This document shows, in pieces, positions 1 to 11,740 of a stretch of 64,000 bases of DNA. The position numbers were made by a program, and so were the translations under genes. The stretch lies in assembly GCA_028023455.1 (NCBI GenBank), contig JAQFVV010000012.1, positions 5,494,499 through 5,558,498 of the forward strand, written 5' to 3'. The stretch's first letter is position 1. Every line of letters starts with the position of its first letter. This DNA comes from Epiperipatus broadwayi (Eukaryota; Onychophora; Udeonychophora; Euonychophora; Peripatidae). Below the pieces are notes generated by a model. It did no database searches, was not told where the DNA came from, and worked only from the letters and a program-made list of their open reading frames with translations.

Positions 1-75
1 TACACATGAATTTAGTAATATAAAAATTTCAATTATTTAATTACTAGTTTGCCTTTAAAATATAAACTAAAATGT

Positions 76-561
76 AATAATCAGAAAATAATAAATTCTT
101 ATAACAGCTGTATAAATATCAAATTTTTTATATGCATAAAAAGTTTTTTCAGCACCTGATTTGGTACCCTTTTCAAATGTTAATAATCTATTACGTTAAT
201 AAACTATTACAGACGTAAAACCGTCTAGTGTTCAATAATGAAATTAAAACAACTAATACAAATATAAATCATTAAAATAAATCAAAACCTACATATAAAT
301 CCGGTAATTACAAAATAGTTGACTATATCATAATAATATAATAAATAAAATAAATTCCATGCATTTTTATTACAATTATATATATATGTGAATTTATATA
401 ATTTTCCATTCATTTTTAATTAACCAGTTATTAACCAAATAATATAGATTATTAACATTGGAAAAGGGCACCAAATCAAGTGCTGAAAAGGGCTTTTTAT
501 GTATATAAAAAATTTGATATTTATATAGCTATTGTAAGAATTTATTATTTTCTGATTATTA
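76..561. repeat. Foldback (inverted repeat, about 130 bp arms)
   Basis: The arm at about 76-210 reappears as its reverse complement at about 449-561, with roughly 240 bp of AT-rich loop between. The matching stretch includes the words 'cagcacctgatttgg' on the left and 'ccaaatcaagtgctg' on the right. Arms are diverged by several percent and carry small indels. No coding capacity and no clear target-site duplication were seen, so the class of element is unknown. Confidence 0.75.
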
Positions 562-2700
562 TTTTATGGAAAAACAGCATAAAGATATTTATTCTTTTCC
601 AATTTGATGATACACTAAAATATTTAGCAAAATACATATAATTTTTGTGCACATCACTGTTTGCACATAAAAAAGGTAATAATATTGTGTATTTTTTTTT
701 ATCAAAAACAAACTTTATTAAACCAGAAAAATAAATAAATAAATACATAATATTGTATGATAAAAATAATAAGCAAATTAAAGTTCAATAAGCAAAATCT
801 GCCAAGTGTTAACAAGTAAAGGTAACCCAAGTAAATAAAAAAATATAAAAATACAATTTGATGTATATATGTCTTTTCTAAAAATAAAAAAAGGTAATTT
901 ATAATATCCAACCTGGTATTCAAATGTTAATAAGATCCCATGTGCTAATAAATAAATCTTGTGATGATATTCTATTGTCTCTTTCTTTTATCGTTCTGAT
1001 TTTTCTAACTATAATCTTCAGATGATCTGTACAATTAGAATTAAAAAGAATATCACATCGAGTTAGCCATAAACTATATATTAAAAAGTGGCACTTCTAA
1101 TATCAGCAAAAACTCCCACTTTAATTGCTTGTATCAATACATGTATTATTATTTTTTAACATATTGTATTTATATTATTACATTTTTCTAAATGAAAACT
1201 AATCAATAATTATTATATTAATGAAATTCAAATATTGTATAATAAAATTTAAAAAGAAATACTTAACCTTAACTTCTGTTTGTTCTTGTAACATTTTAAC
1301 AGGATGAATTATTCCTTTGAATTATATACATTTATGGAAGTAGTGTTGTATTTCTTCAATAAATTTGAAGGTTTTTTTTATATTCTTACAATTTGGTTAC
1401 TAAAAGTGCACTACAAAAATAATCAAATGCTTTACTGCTTTGGTAATTTATAAAAAGTTAAAGAACTGGAAATGAGTGCTGAAGACATAATCTATGAATC
1501 TAAACATCCATTCTATTTCTATATTATTGTAGCTATCCATATACAATGATTTGCCTTGTATCCCATTTAAATTAATAACTACTTTATTCCCAATATTTTA
1601 GTTCGTTAGACAAATTACAATGATAACTTACACCGTAACAACAATAACATAAGTTTTTCATTTAATTTCTTTAGCTGAAAACTCCACTTTTCTATTTTGA
1701 ATGGTGTATAGTGAGACTTTTGTTCATATTTATCCATATTTAAATATTTTATTTTTACAACAAAACAATTTTCTATATCATATAATGATAATCTTAACAT
1801 TATTTATTACAAATATAAGCTTTTAAATGATAGACATTCTAAAAGTTAATATTTGATCTTTGCAAAATATGAAAATAAATTTCTAAATGAAATTCTTATT
1901 TATAACAGTGACGCTTGGTGTCATTTGATATAATTTATCAATTCAAAAAATTATTAGAATAAAATATTGGATATTTAAATTTAATTTTTAAAATCAAAAG
2001 AAATTTAGGATTAGTTATCATTAAAGAAAAAATATATTTTTTAAAAGTAAAAATTAAATTTATTTTTATTAATTTTTTTTACATTTTTTTACTATTTTAA
2101 TTTAAGGCTATTCTGTTTTATCCAAAAAAACAGTTGTAATGAACTTTTTAAGAATTATCTTCCTAAAAATATGTTTTGGAACAAAATGTAATTGTAGTGA
2201 TGCAATTTTTTAGTTTAAAATAATTATTTTACAAAAATATTGCATAAATAACCTTTAATAAGTAAACAAATTACTAATAATTATAATTCTTTTAGGAATG
2301 CACATTTTTTCTTATTCAGTTTTGAACCAAAAAACTCTACCAATCAGAAATTTTCATTTCAATTGACATTAAAATGGGGAGGCTCCATGACATTGTCATG
2401 CAATTTTCTATGTAATTGCCTATAAGGGTTATATAATGCTGACAACTTCAGAATTTTTTTAGCTAATAATTTTAATATTGCAACTATTAAAATAAAGCTA
2501 TACACAAAAATTATCAACAATAATATTACTAATTTATACAATGCTTTAGATATTAAATAATTATTTAATATATAATATTTTGTGTATATTTTTTCGTTTT
2601 TTTATATAAATTGAGCATATATGCACTTAAACTATCAGTGTCATTCATTCATTCATTATATTATAGACATAAGATGATTTATTTCAATAAATTTTAATGT
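562..2700. other. AT-rich sequence without recognisable features
   Basis: Very AT-rich, with A/T homopolymer runs. Every open frame in it is short and looks like chance. I see no tRNA-like, transposase-like or splice-supported coding signal here. Confidence 0.6.
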
Positions 2701-2712
2701 TCAAAAATAAAC

Positions 2713-3172
2713 ATAATGTGATGATGATCAGATGGTTTGTACTTTTACAAGAAATTTCAACATTCTGTAATATTTCACAGACCTAATTGAAATCCAATAA
2801 CAAATCTAGTATGATTAAATTAATCACTGTCAGATTATGCATGTTTTCAAATAAAATTTTGGAACTTCTATTCATAAAAGCAAGGGTATAGCATGTTACA
2901 TAGTTTTGTGTGTAACATGTTAGTCTGCTATTTTTGTGTATATAAGATCAAAGTTTTGCTTGCAAACAACAAAACTTTAATTGTAATTTATTTGCTACTG
3001 ATTTTTAATTTGATTTATAGTATATTCAGAATATGGAAAGTACTTGAAAAGATACAAATAATCTGATCATCATCACATTATGTATTACACCCTTGGTTTA
3101 TAGTATATTCACAATATGGAAACTTTTTACAAAGTTACATATACACTGATCACTATTGCATTATGCATTATG
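2713..3172. repeat. Small inverted repeat plus 82 bp diverged tandem duplication
   Basis: The word 'ataatgtgatgatgatca' near 2713 is repeated inverted near 3064-3081, with partial pairing of flanking bases ('agtact' words). On the right side the segment starting 'tatagtatattca' occurs twice, near 3019 and 3101 (period about 82 bp). This is an old, degenerate structure of unknown origin. Confidence 0.55.
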
Positions 3173-4250
3173 ATGTCTTTGTTAGATATGATCTCAGCTA
3201 AATGAATAAATCAAGCATAAGAATAGCTTTTCCTGTTATATATGCTTCCTAATAATATTTATCTACAACCTATACTTTTAAAATATATTTAATATAATAA
3301 TTAATTATATTATAAACATATTTTATCTTTTGTAATGTTCCCATTTAGCATTTAGTGGCTTATGATTTTTATGTTTAGCCTTTATTACCCTGGCATGAAC
3401 TAGTATCCCTGACCCATAAGTGCTGAGATGTGATCTATATGCTGATCATTGTTTATATACATTGATTTTTGGCTCTTATCTCCTTTAATAAATGATACAA
3501 ATAGATTTAACAATTAATATTTATATTTATTATAAATAAAATAATAATTAAACTAATGATAATAAGTAGTCAATACCCAAAATATTAAATTATTATAACT
3601 TTCTCATCATTGATTATGAACTACACAAAAGATAATATTTATGATATTAAATATTGAAGCAATGGGTCTGAAGTACGATCCATGTTTCACAGCCTCCTAT
3701 AAACTTAATTAGTATTGTAGGCCTGAATTAAGTTTATGGTCCAACAATATCAGCAAAGTTTTGCATTAAAGCTAAAATTAATTATATTTATTAAATTTGT
3801 ATTGCATTTAAATATTTTGTTTTAAATAAATTCCATTCTAAGATTAGATTTCTGTTAATAAAAATTACTTGTAAAACCTATTAGTCAAACATATATATAT
3901 ACGTCAAGCGTGTATATATATATGAGTTAATGCAAAATTCTGCTGAAATAAAATGCTTATTTTATTAAAAGAAATAAGAATGTATTTTTCTTTTTAAATC
4001 TAGTTAAAATATTTAGTATGATTTGATTTTGAGATAAGCCCACCAACATTTTCTGAAAGAATGTATATTTTTAATTAATTAGCCCATTCAAGGCAAATTA
4101 AAGATGGCCTTCTCTTTCTTTTTTAATTAATAAAATTCAAAGTTTAAAGAAAGAAATTTAGAATAAAAAAGTAAAAGTTATTTTTAGAAAATGTTACCTT
4201 GAAATAAAGGAGCATAGGGGGCTTATCAAGATCTAAGATCATACATAAAA
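3173..4250. other. Unassigned AT-rich sequence
   Basis: No gene, RNA or repeat family recognised. Contains a short TA/TG microsatellite near 3891-3925 interrupted by 'cgtcaagcgtg'. Confidence 0.5.
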
Positions 4251-4275
4251 CAATAGAAGGTAGCTTACAAAAAGG

Positions 4276-4284
4276 TATAAATAG
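4276..4284 (+). promoter_or_regulatory. Possible TATA box (TATAAATAG)
   Basis: TATAAATAG is followed by about 500 bp of less AT-rich, higher-complexity sequence (4300-4780) with repeated 'cagattttgctt' words. A purine-rich 'ggagagagaac' lies just downstream. This looks like the promoter plus leader of a retroelement LTR or of a short transcript, but I find no terminal repeat, primer-binding site or downstream coding region. It is a weak call on one motif and a change in composition. Confidence 0.3.
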
Positions 4285-4299
4285 GAGAGAGAACAAAAG

Positions 4300-4780
4300 A
4301 CTTGATTATTCAGAGTTTTCTTGCTGGCTATTCAGATTTTGCTTTTGCTTGCTGAGATTTCTCTGTAGAGAATTCATTCAGATTTTTCCTGTGCTTTGAA
4401 CCTCTCAGATTTTGCTTCTCATTTCCATTTTGCTCAAAAAAGTTATTCAACTGTCGTCTTCAAAATCACGGAGAATTTTGAACATGCTACAAGCTAAAAG
4501 TAATATGGATTTGATGGATTCTACCATGTGAGGCAGTTAGGTAAAGCTTTGCCTACCACCGGGGTTCCTAAAAACCATCAAGATGCCATAGTATTCACTC
4601 CATATTAATCTGAACTCTATGCCGTGTCTGTAGGACTTTTCGTAAAAGCATGCTATGTATTTCCACTTTCCTTGTCCGGGCAAATACCTATCGATGGATG
4701 GATCAAGCCACGCTCATTGACAGAACATGACCAAGGAATCAGGATGGTAATTGTATCTCTCCTCCATTGAACTATTTACT
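4300..4780. other. Higher-complexity block, unidentified
   Basis: Noticeably richer in C and G than its surroundings. It contains 'cttaattgc'-type filler only after 4790. All three forward frames are interrupted. It could be the leader or LTR portion of a decayed retroelement, or an untranslated exon. No identity is claimed. Confidence 0.3.
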
Positions 4781-5027
4781 TTCTACCCGTTTTTGTTCAT
4801 ACCTTTCTTAATTGCTTCATTGAATTAATTTCTGAAATGTTCTATTTAATTATATTTGTTATGTAACCATTTTTATTAGACTAGTCTTAGATGTATATAT
4901 ATATTGCATGATCATCTATCTATATATATTTAACCCTTTTTCCTTCGCTATTCTTCATTACTAACACGTATAAATATTTTGTATTCCATTGTGGTTAAGT
5001 TTAAAAGTTAATTTTTCATTAAAATAT

Positions 5028-5275
5028 CTTTCCAATTTCAATTGTGTTGTAAATTAAATATGAGTAAGTTGCCTTTTGTTTGCCCACTTGATCTCCTCGA
5101 TAACGCCTCTTTTGTCCGCCATTAGCTTATTATGTATATCTGATTTAGCTATATATGTTTTAAATAATTTTAAACTGTTTTTAGCGCAAAGCAATTAGAA
5201 AATGCTTTGCGAAAGATTTTTTTACGGTGCTTTGTCGAGGAGATTTGAGTTGACAATTTTATTAAAATTGGAAAG
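5028..5275. repeat. Nested inverted repeats forming one long hairpin
   Basis: Three nested perfect or near-perfect stems share one axis. 'ctttccaattt' (5028-5038) pairs with 'aaattggaaag' (5265-5275). 'atctcctcga' (5091-5100) pairs with 'tcgaggagat' (5235-5244). 'cgcaaagca' (5185-5193) pairs with 'tgctttgcg' (5203-5211). The GC content of the inner stems stands out from the AT-rich surroundings. It may be a decayed foldback element or a structured RNA; no coding frame is present. Confidence 0.6.
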
Positions 5276-6240
5276 AAAAGACTTAGATCGCAAAAATATT
5301 ATATCGTTTAATCTAAAATTTATTGTCTAATTAGTTTTTCATTAATTTAGGGGAATAGCGGAGGCCATTAAAAACATTCTTAATATTTTAAAGTCATTAA
5401 TTAAACATATTATTTAACTATAAAAAGCTTGAGTTTCCTAATTTTATTTTAATGCTTTATTTTACTTTTCCAATGATCCAGGCATGCAAAACACATTTTT
5501 GATAGTACTTTTATGCACATTTAACTATTTAGCTCCGTAGGTGTTCCTGTCCATGTCTCTACCGCTGACGCTAAGCTTGGCCAGCTGAAAAGTAATTTAT
5601 GTATGGCTCAGATAATGTTGTTGGTTCATAGTTAGCCTCAAGAATAGGCAAATAGGTCAGAGGTCATAGTATTCTTGATTTAATATCTCGCATATGGGTG
5701 GCCTCAAGGTACTTTTGCCTAGTATTCAAACTGGGTTAAACCAACGTACATCATCTGACTGTCACAATATTTAGATATGGGATTTGTATAAATTTATAAG
5801 ATTAGTTTTTAATGCTTTATGTTTCAATGATTCTGTCAAATATATTAATGCAAAAAACAAATATAATGTAATTTACAAAATAAAATTAATCATGCATTAT
5901 TTAACATAACATATTTATTAATACCACTCAGAAAAGAAAGTGGTTACATTTAAGCAAGTTGCCTGTTGGTACATTTGGAAATATATTTCAGTGTGTAATA
6001 CTTTTTTATGATCTTGCATGTAGTTGAATGAACTGGCATGAATAGTATCACAAATAATATTCTGTAGAAATATATTTAGAATGTCTTGCAGTAATACGAA
6101 CCATGATGTATATCTTATTAATATTTTAGTGAGAAAAAAAAGATAAATATATTTAAGTGCATTATTTAAAAAAATAGACAAGTTGTTTATTGCTCAGAAG
6201 TTCAATTATTAATAGTCTTAGCTCAAATGTAGATGAAATT
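5276..6240. other. Unassigned sequence
   Basis: Mostly AT-rich. A more complex block at about 5520-5760 has no readable frame and no recognised family. Confidence 0.45.
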
Positions 6241-6250
6241 AAAGTCAAGA

Positions 6251-6410
6251 TTATTGTAAATCCTCACTGATGAAAGCCACAAGATTAGAAACTAGTTCTG
6301 GGGATGTGGGAATTTTATGCACAAACCTTTCTGCATACATTGGTTACTAAGGCTTGTACTGTTAGCCCTACTGTATGGGAAGTTTGTTACTGCTAATAAA
6401 CTTTTAACAT
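6251..6410 (+). mobile_element. Family I retroposon, diverged 5'-truncated copy
   Basis: Shares with the copies at 7.5, 23.3, 37.5 and 58.2 kb the order of a hammerhead-like core, then 'ggggat', 'ttttatgcacaa' and a decayed '..catacattggttact' region. It then diverges near 6380 ('tactgtatgggaag'), where other copies have their 3' end. Substitutions are numerous, so this is the oldest copy in the window. The strand is that of the hammerhead core. Confidence 0.6.
6261..6305 (+). ncRNA. Hammerhead ribozyme motif, family I, decayed
   Basis: CTGATGA (6267-6273) is preceded by TCCTCA, and GAAAC lies about 14 nt later. 'TCCTCA' can pair with 'TGGGGA' downstream, giving stem I. Stem II is damaged (AAGCC/GATTA) and an extra T sits in the cleavage region (AGTTC rather than AGTC). 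It is probably inactive and is recorded because it preserves the family pattern. Confidence 0.4.
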
Positions 6411-6612
6411 ATTAGCACTATAGTAAATTACTGAGGATTTTCAGAACAATAAATTAACCCTATAAGATGTTGGTCCATACATTTTATACTTGAAAAACAT
6501 AATAATAAACACATTTTTCATGGTCATTCAGATATATGGGTTTTAATTATTAACTTTTCTTGATAATGAATGGGCATCACTAATCTGTGCTGAAATATCT
6601 CAATCTACTTTT

Positions 6613-6695
6613 TTTTTCTTTTCTCGGAAGCGAACCGCTAACCCGGGACAACTGCTTGTAAAGCAGCCGTCGCTGACTTCTCGACGTTTGTTAGG
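6613..6695 (-). mobile_element. tRNA-derived mini-SINE (long-variable-arm subtype)
   Basis: Read on the minus strand it has a GCGTTGG-like start (here degraded), a D-arm-like 'gtcagcg', 'ctttacaagcag' as an anticodon-arm relic, 'gtcccgggttagcgg' and a T-arm relic 'ggttcgcttcc', followed by a short A-rich tail. It matches the copies at 48.34 and 54.54 kb. The acceptor part is mutated ('aacgtcgag'), so this is a decayed element, not a tRNA gene. Confidence 0.7.
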
Positions 6696-6699
6696 TGTA

Positions 6700-7471
6700 T
6701 CTTAATATTTCTCCATACTTGATTCATCGTATATTAGCAGTTTGTAATAAAGTAATTGGGCTAATGCTGGCGCAGCCATAATTTTTCACAGCCTTTATAT
6801 ATATATAAAAACACTTGTGTGTATTATGAAATCATATATATATAAACTGATAATAAAAAATATTTAGGTAAAAACTATAAGAACTGAATAATTTACATTA
6901 GGAAAAAATATATAGTTTTTAGAATTTCTCTCTCCAGAGAATCTTGTTTTTCATCAAATATATTCTCGTTTACAAAATTATATTTTTTAATATTACATAT
7001 AAAGTAACATAGAAAAAAAATGTTTGGAGTAGGAAATGTTGAAAACATTTTAATAATACACTTGCCTATGAAAAGCGGAGAGGAAAAAAGAAATAAAATG
7101 TAGGAGAGTATCAATACTAGAAATCAAAAGCTTGATAATAAGAATATAAAAAATATTGAAGTTCGCATTTATATTTTATAAAGCTAAAAACTATTCCCGT
7201 TACTTAAAACTAGATATTAGGATTATTACAATGGAAAACTGAAAATCGATTGTTTAACAATTTAATAGCTGAAATATTGCATTTTTACATGATCTAATGG
7301 CTTTAATATTAACTAAAATTTAAAATATTTTGTGATTTGCTTTAAATTTATCATGTAAAAATATATTTATTTTAGTATCGGAATGGAAACATACATATAA
7401 GCATGTGCATATATATATATTAGCTAAATTTTCTGCCTTGTGTGAATTAAATAATTATTCAATAGAATATG
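6700..7471. other. AT-rich sequence, nothing recognised
   Basis: Only low-complexity AT-rich DNA and short TA microsatellites, for example near 6796-6806 and 7409-7420. Confidence 0.5.
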
Positions 7472-7770
7472 TTATTAAAACAGGGAAAACTCACTATACG
7501 TATTGCCAAACACAGCAAGCTAGAGTAATCAATGGATGCCAGAAGGCTTGTGCATAAAATCCCAATCTAGTGCCTACTTATCCAATATCCCCAGACTCGT
7601 TTTTGGCTTGTGGCCTTCGTCAGTGAGGAGCCTTAGTTTTGAGAGCACTGCACCTAGATTTTAGGATTCAATGCAACCGTCTAGCAGCCACCTTTTTTTC
7701 TGTCATCCATTGATTACTCTAGCTTGCTGTGTGTGGCAATACGTATAGTGAGTTTTGCCTGTTTTAATAA
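7472..7770 (-). mobile_element. Family I retroposon, full-length copy with inverted ends
   Basis: The body reads on the minus strand: 'ggtggctgctag', 'gcagtgctctc', a hammerhead core, 'ttttatgcacaagcc', 'tccattgattactc' and a 3' end 'gagttttccctgttt'. The plus-strand right end repeats about 65 bp of the 3' end in inverted orientation ('tccattgattactctagc' to 'gcctgttttaataa'), so the element has long inverted arms. This architecture mimics a MITE. However, truncated relatives at 37.4 and 58.2 kb have 10-15 bp target-site duplications and lack the 5' arm, which points to retroposition. Confidence 0.8.
7588..7629 (-). ncRNA. Hammerhead ribozyme motif, family I
   Basis: On the minus strand: stem I TCCTCA, core CTGACGA, stem II GGC-cacaa-GCC, then AAAAC (G12 changed to A), GAGTC and TGGGGA closing stem I. 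The G12 change should abolish cleavage. The rest of the fold is preserved. Confidence 0.45.
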
Positions 7771-8640
7771 TAGTTATACGAAAGCATAAGGAATGGTGAT
7801 CGTGTGAATATATGTTAAGATAGGGTGCCATTGTTTGTCACAATCTTTATATAATTTGCTGTAGCAATTTAATTTTGTAATGAGCTCAATGTCGTTAAAA
7901 TATATATACTGCAATCATTATAAATAAAAAATAAGTAGTTAATCGTGATGAAAATTATTTTCTGCTCCACTTCTCAAATCTACATTTTGATATCTTTTCT
8001 CAGATATAGTTTTTCATATGCTAAATGATGTTTACATTTACATATATGATAATGTTACACAGATTTTTGAAGTGAGTTAATAAAAATTATATATATTCTA
8101 ATGGTAAGGAATTGTTAAGAGTGTATATAATGGTATGGAAATAATAATGAGCATCTTGTTTTTAACTAAATGCAATAAACTAAGAACAAAAATAATGTGC
8201 AGTGAATCACCAGATTGTCATCAAAAGCAAATATAAGTAAAAAAATAAGATCAGCAAATAATCATCGACAGTCTTTCTTTAAAAGAGGCAGACTACAAAA
8301 TCTTAGGTTAATCGTCAATTAGCTAATGTTAATTGTGAGATATAATATTATAAAAGAGCACTTAGCAATAATTCTGCCACATGAATATGCATAAGTGCTA
8401 AAATAATTATAAAAATGATAATAAACAAAAAGACCTACTAGAGGGAGCCAGGGTCTCCAATTTACTCTGTTACTGGCTCCCATTTTAGTTACCTAAATTA
8501 TATTTTAGAGATTTTTTTTCTCTAAAACGTTTCCAATTGACCAGAGTAACCTTTTAATTTCCTTTGTACACAAGAATTATGGCACCATCAGACAACAAGT
8601 AAGCATGATTAAAATTTTTCTTTGGAGAGGCGTTAAAAAT
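7771..8640. other. Unassigned sequence
   Basis: AT-rich. Near 8440-8480 'gggagccagggt' and 'actggctccc' form a short imperfect inverted repeat. No coding signal. Confidence 0.4.
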
Positions 8641-8659
8641 AACTGACAGCCATAGTTTG

Positions 8660-9215
8660 ATTCAAGGCAGCTTTGCTGATTGGGTGAGAGTATCTAATTG
8701 TTGGGAGGACCCCTGAGGGCCTCAATCCTAGTTTTTATATGGGGAAGAGCTGGGAAAAAGGTGCTCTGGGGATCGTTACCAGAATTGGATAGCTCATTTA
8801 TTTGTTAGCAATAGTAGCGTTATTCATTTAGACTTTAATGCTTGCTTTTTAAACCTGAGATTTTACTTTTAAACAAAGAATTTTTCCGCAATAGTAAATT
8901 GTTTCTCATTGTACCTGATCATTTATTTCAAGTGTTGCTTTATCTTTTATCCATGCATTTGATGCTGGATCACGGACTATGTCTTTTATAACGTTTTTAC
9001 CAGATTTGGATGGCTCATTCATTTGTTAAAAATGAAGTTATTCATTGCAGTTTTGTGCTTTCATTTTAGACCTGAGATTTGACTTGTGAAAAAGATTCTT
9101 TTCCACTATAGTGAATTGTTTTAGACTGTATCTGAACATTTGATTTCAAGTGTTGCTTAATTATTCAACCTTACATTCTATATGAAACGTTTTTTTCTAT
9201 CTTAAATGCTGAACT
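8660..9215. repeat. Degenerate tandem repeat, about 215 bp unit
   Basis: Two diverged direct units start near 8782 ('agaattggatagctcatt') and 9003 ('agatttggatggctcatt'). They continue in parallel through 'cctgagattt' (8856, 9069) to 'ttcaagtgttgctt' (about 8930 and 9150). The segment just upstream (8680-8770) is itself a remote relative of the repeat unit at 9.84 and 10.30 kb. Confidence 0.65.
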
Positions 9216-9229
9216 ATAAAAATCGATAA

Positions 9230-9700
9230 TTTTAACATTTGACTATATGGATTAGTGCTTCTGGTTTTCATAGGTTATCAGGGTGCTGAAACATGATGGA
9301 CACTATTCAAAATACAATTTTAATGGATACATTACTCTATATACATCTTTGATTGCTCTATAAATCTAGAATTATATTGTGGTATAACACATAATGCAAG
9401 CATCTGGTTACTACATATACATTAAAGTTCTTGATTTTGGAAAGTATTGATGAATTTTTTGTGCAAGGCATTGGAAATCCTGGAGATTTGCGCTGTGATT
9501 TTAAATTTAGTAATTATTATGACATTGGATTGTTAACAGTTGTACCTCATCATATGGACTGTGCTTCTAGTTTTATCATTTGATTTTTACCAATAGTTAA
9601 GGACCTCATGTATTAAGGCTTCTAGTTTTTTATAAGTTGTCTGGAAGCTAAAACATGATGGACAAAACTAAAGTTCCCAAAGAGTTCAACTGTGATTTGA
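9230..9700. repeat. Diverged repeated segments within the 8.6-10.6 kb block
   Basis: The words 'gcttctggttttcataggtt...gctgaaacatgatggac' near 9257-9302 recur as 'gcttctagttttttataagtt...gctaaaacatgatggac' near 9627-9663. They continue the degenerate duplication pattern of the block. No readable frame. Confidence 0.5.
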
Positions 9701-10070
9701 ACATTGGATTGCAGCTACTGTGTCACTCTTCTTTGCGGTCTTGAGAACTGATTCTGTTGCTTGGAGAGCTCCCAGGGCTTTCTTCCTGGTCTTGGAGGGG
9801 GGCTGGGATTTGGGTGTATTGGGTTCTAGTATGGGCTTCAGATGAGAGAGTCTGGAACTTTGGAAAATTCCTGGGGCCTGAACTCTGGTTCTTATGGGGA
9901 GGCTGGGATGTGAAGTGCTATGGAGATTAGTACGGGTTTCATCTTTCTCATCTTCAGGGCAGTGGAGATGATGTGATGCATTGTGTTTTTAGTCTCTTTT
10001 TGTTCTCTATATGATTCATCGGTTGGTTATTAGACTATGTGATAATCTGTAGATGGCATATGATATAAAC
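9700..10070 (+). repeat. Diverged upstream unit of the 10.1 kb repeat
   Basis: Parallels 10170-10560 in order: 'gattgcagctactgtgtcac' corresponds to 'cggggctgctgtatcac', 'gcttggagagctcccagg' to 'gcttggtaggtctcaca', and 'gatgagagagtctgg' (about 9843) to the same word at about 10305. The offset is about 465 bp. It looks like an old tandem copy of the same interspersed sequence. Confidence 0.55.
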
Positions 10071-10116
10071 ATGTGAGATTTACATTTTTGATTAGTGCTA
10101 CAGCATTGCTTGTCTT

Positions 10117-10700
10117 GGCTATGAAGATGAGAGAATCTCATGCTTGGGTGACTCAGGCCAGAGAGTTCTACTATGGTTTAAACTTCAAATCGGGGCTGCT
10201 GTATCACTTATCTCTGCCATCTGGATGGCAGGTTCTGGTGCTTGGTAGGTCTCACAAGCCTGGGTTTTGGAGGAGATCTGGATGCTGTAGGGATTCGTAA
10301 GAGCATTGGATGAGAGAGTCTGAGCTTTGGAAATACCCCAAGGCCCAGTTCCTAGTCCTTAGGAGGGGGCGGGACATGGGTGCTGTAGGGATTAGTATGG
10401 GTTTTCACTTTGGAATACCCCAAGGCCTGGTTCCTAGTCCTTAGGAGGGGGGCTGGGACATGGGTGCTGTAGGGATTAGTACGGGTTTTCACTTTCTCAT
10501 CTGGATGGTGGGGCTGATGTGATTCTTGGTAGCTATGATCTACCTAGTTGCCATTAAGGCCAGAAGTTGCTTAGTAAACTATGAGAGAAGCTATGAATGG
10601 CAAGATATATGCATATACAATTCAAGGTTTTTCTGTTCACTCGGTAAATCAAGTTCTGCATTGTAAATCATAGTTTGAATCTTGTATATCACTACATATT
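10117..10700 (+). repeat. Interspersed repeat (about 0.5 kb), copy 1
   Basis: Matches 55546-56050 on the opposite strand, with identity that looks well above 85 percent by eye, from 'gaagatgagagaatctcatg' to 'gtatatcactacatat'. A clear start or poly-A tail is not obvious. Both copies contain short readable frames. Here a frame at 10073-10300 runs into the repeat, and another begins at the ATG near 10306 and is broken by the local duplication. In the other copy the second frame is open for 64 codons and hydrophobic. No family is recognised; it may descend from a coding element or be chance openness in GC-richer DNA. Confidence 0.75.
10326..10491 (+). repeat. 83 bp tandem duplication inside the 10.1 kb repeat
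   Basis: The unit beginning 'tttggaaatacccca' and ending in 'gggttttcac' occurs twice with a period of 83 bp and few differences. The copy at 55.5 kb has it once, so the duplication arose at this locus. 83 is not a multiple of three, so it shifts any reading frame. Confidence 0.8.
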
Positions 10701-10814
10701 AATAAATCATATTTTGAGAAAAAATGATCATAAACAAAAAGTAATAGTATCATTATATCAATGTGATTATCATCGAGCTCAGGGTACTATAAGTATACTG
10801 ATCATAAATAAACG

Positions 10815-10949
10815 AATAACTATCTTTTTTTTCATATATCATAGCATCAGCCAGAAGGCAAACCCCCAACAATCATCTGCAACCAACTGCTTGCTTGCAA
10901 GGCAGCTGCGCTGACCTCTCTGCTAATAACACTTGACAAAATAACTGTC
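10815..10949 (-). mobile_element. tRNA-derived mini-SINE with target-site duplication
   Basis: Minus-strand element between direct repeats 'aataactatc' (10815-10824) and 'aataactgtc' (10940-10949). It reads 'tgtcaagtgtta', 'gagaggtcagcgcagctgcc', 'ttgcaagcaagcag', a longer variable region 'ttggttgcagatgattg', a T-arm relic 'gggtttgccttctgg', 'gctatgatatatg' and a T-run (A-rich tail in sense). It belongs to the same subtype as the copy at 19.15 kb. Confidence 0.8.
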
Positions 10950-11740
10950 ATTTTAACACAAATAAAGTGATGTATGTAAACTTTAAATATTGCCTTTATC
11001 TCTATCTAAATTATTATAAAGAGAGTTATAAAAATATCTATATACATATACCCATATATTGAACTGGCTAGAACTAGCTTGGGATTGCAAAGACTATGGT
11101 AACTACATATATACAACAGTAAATACCTGCTATTAGTAGTATCAAATAAATTTAATAGAGTAAATTAATAAATTTATTGATTAATTTAAAACTAATTAAA
11201 AATAGATCTGACAAATTCTTGATAATACAAATAAAACATTTCAATTTTACTTACAAACTCATTAATTGTAAGTAGTATTAAATAAACATATATATTTTTA
11301 TGAATGCATGCATATCTGGTAATATAAAATATTTCAGTTATTAATTATTTTATCATATAATACTAAATCATGTATGCATTTTATAATGCAATAAGAAAAA
11401 CTAATTATTATACATCTTAAATTTTATAAGTAAAACATTTTAAAGTGTATAAAATATTACATGTATGTACGTGCAGAGAAATACTTATGAAATATTTCAA
11501 TTTTTAGCAATTAATTTCATTAAATCTATAGACCAGTAGTATTTTTTTCATACATAAATAATAAATGTTCATATATATTAATATGTCCACTTATATAAAA
11601 AATTGTATTTCAGTGATTAGGTCTTAATTTTTTTTTAACCTTTAAAGCAAATTATTTTTCAATATAATTATAGCAAATATAAATATTTTGATTTAATCTA
11701 AAATCTGGACTTTTACTTACTATTATCATAACAAAATGCA
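10950..11740. other. AT-rich sequence, nothing recognised
   Basis: Low-complexity AT-rich sequence with no gene or repeat family that I can name. Confidence 0.5.

Noticed and set aside
7472-7770. Ordinary Tc1/mariner-type MITE
   Set aside because: Truncated relatives have 10-15 bp duplications and a fixed 3' end, which does not fit a TA-target cut-and-paste element.
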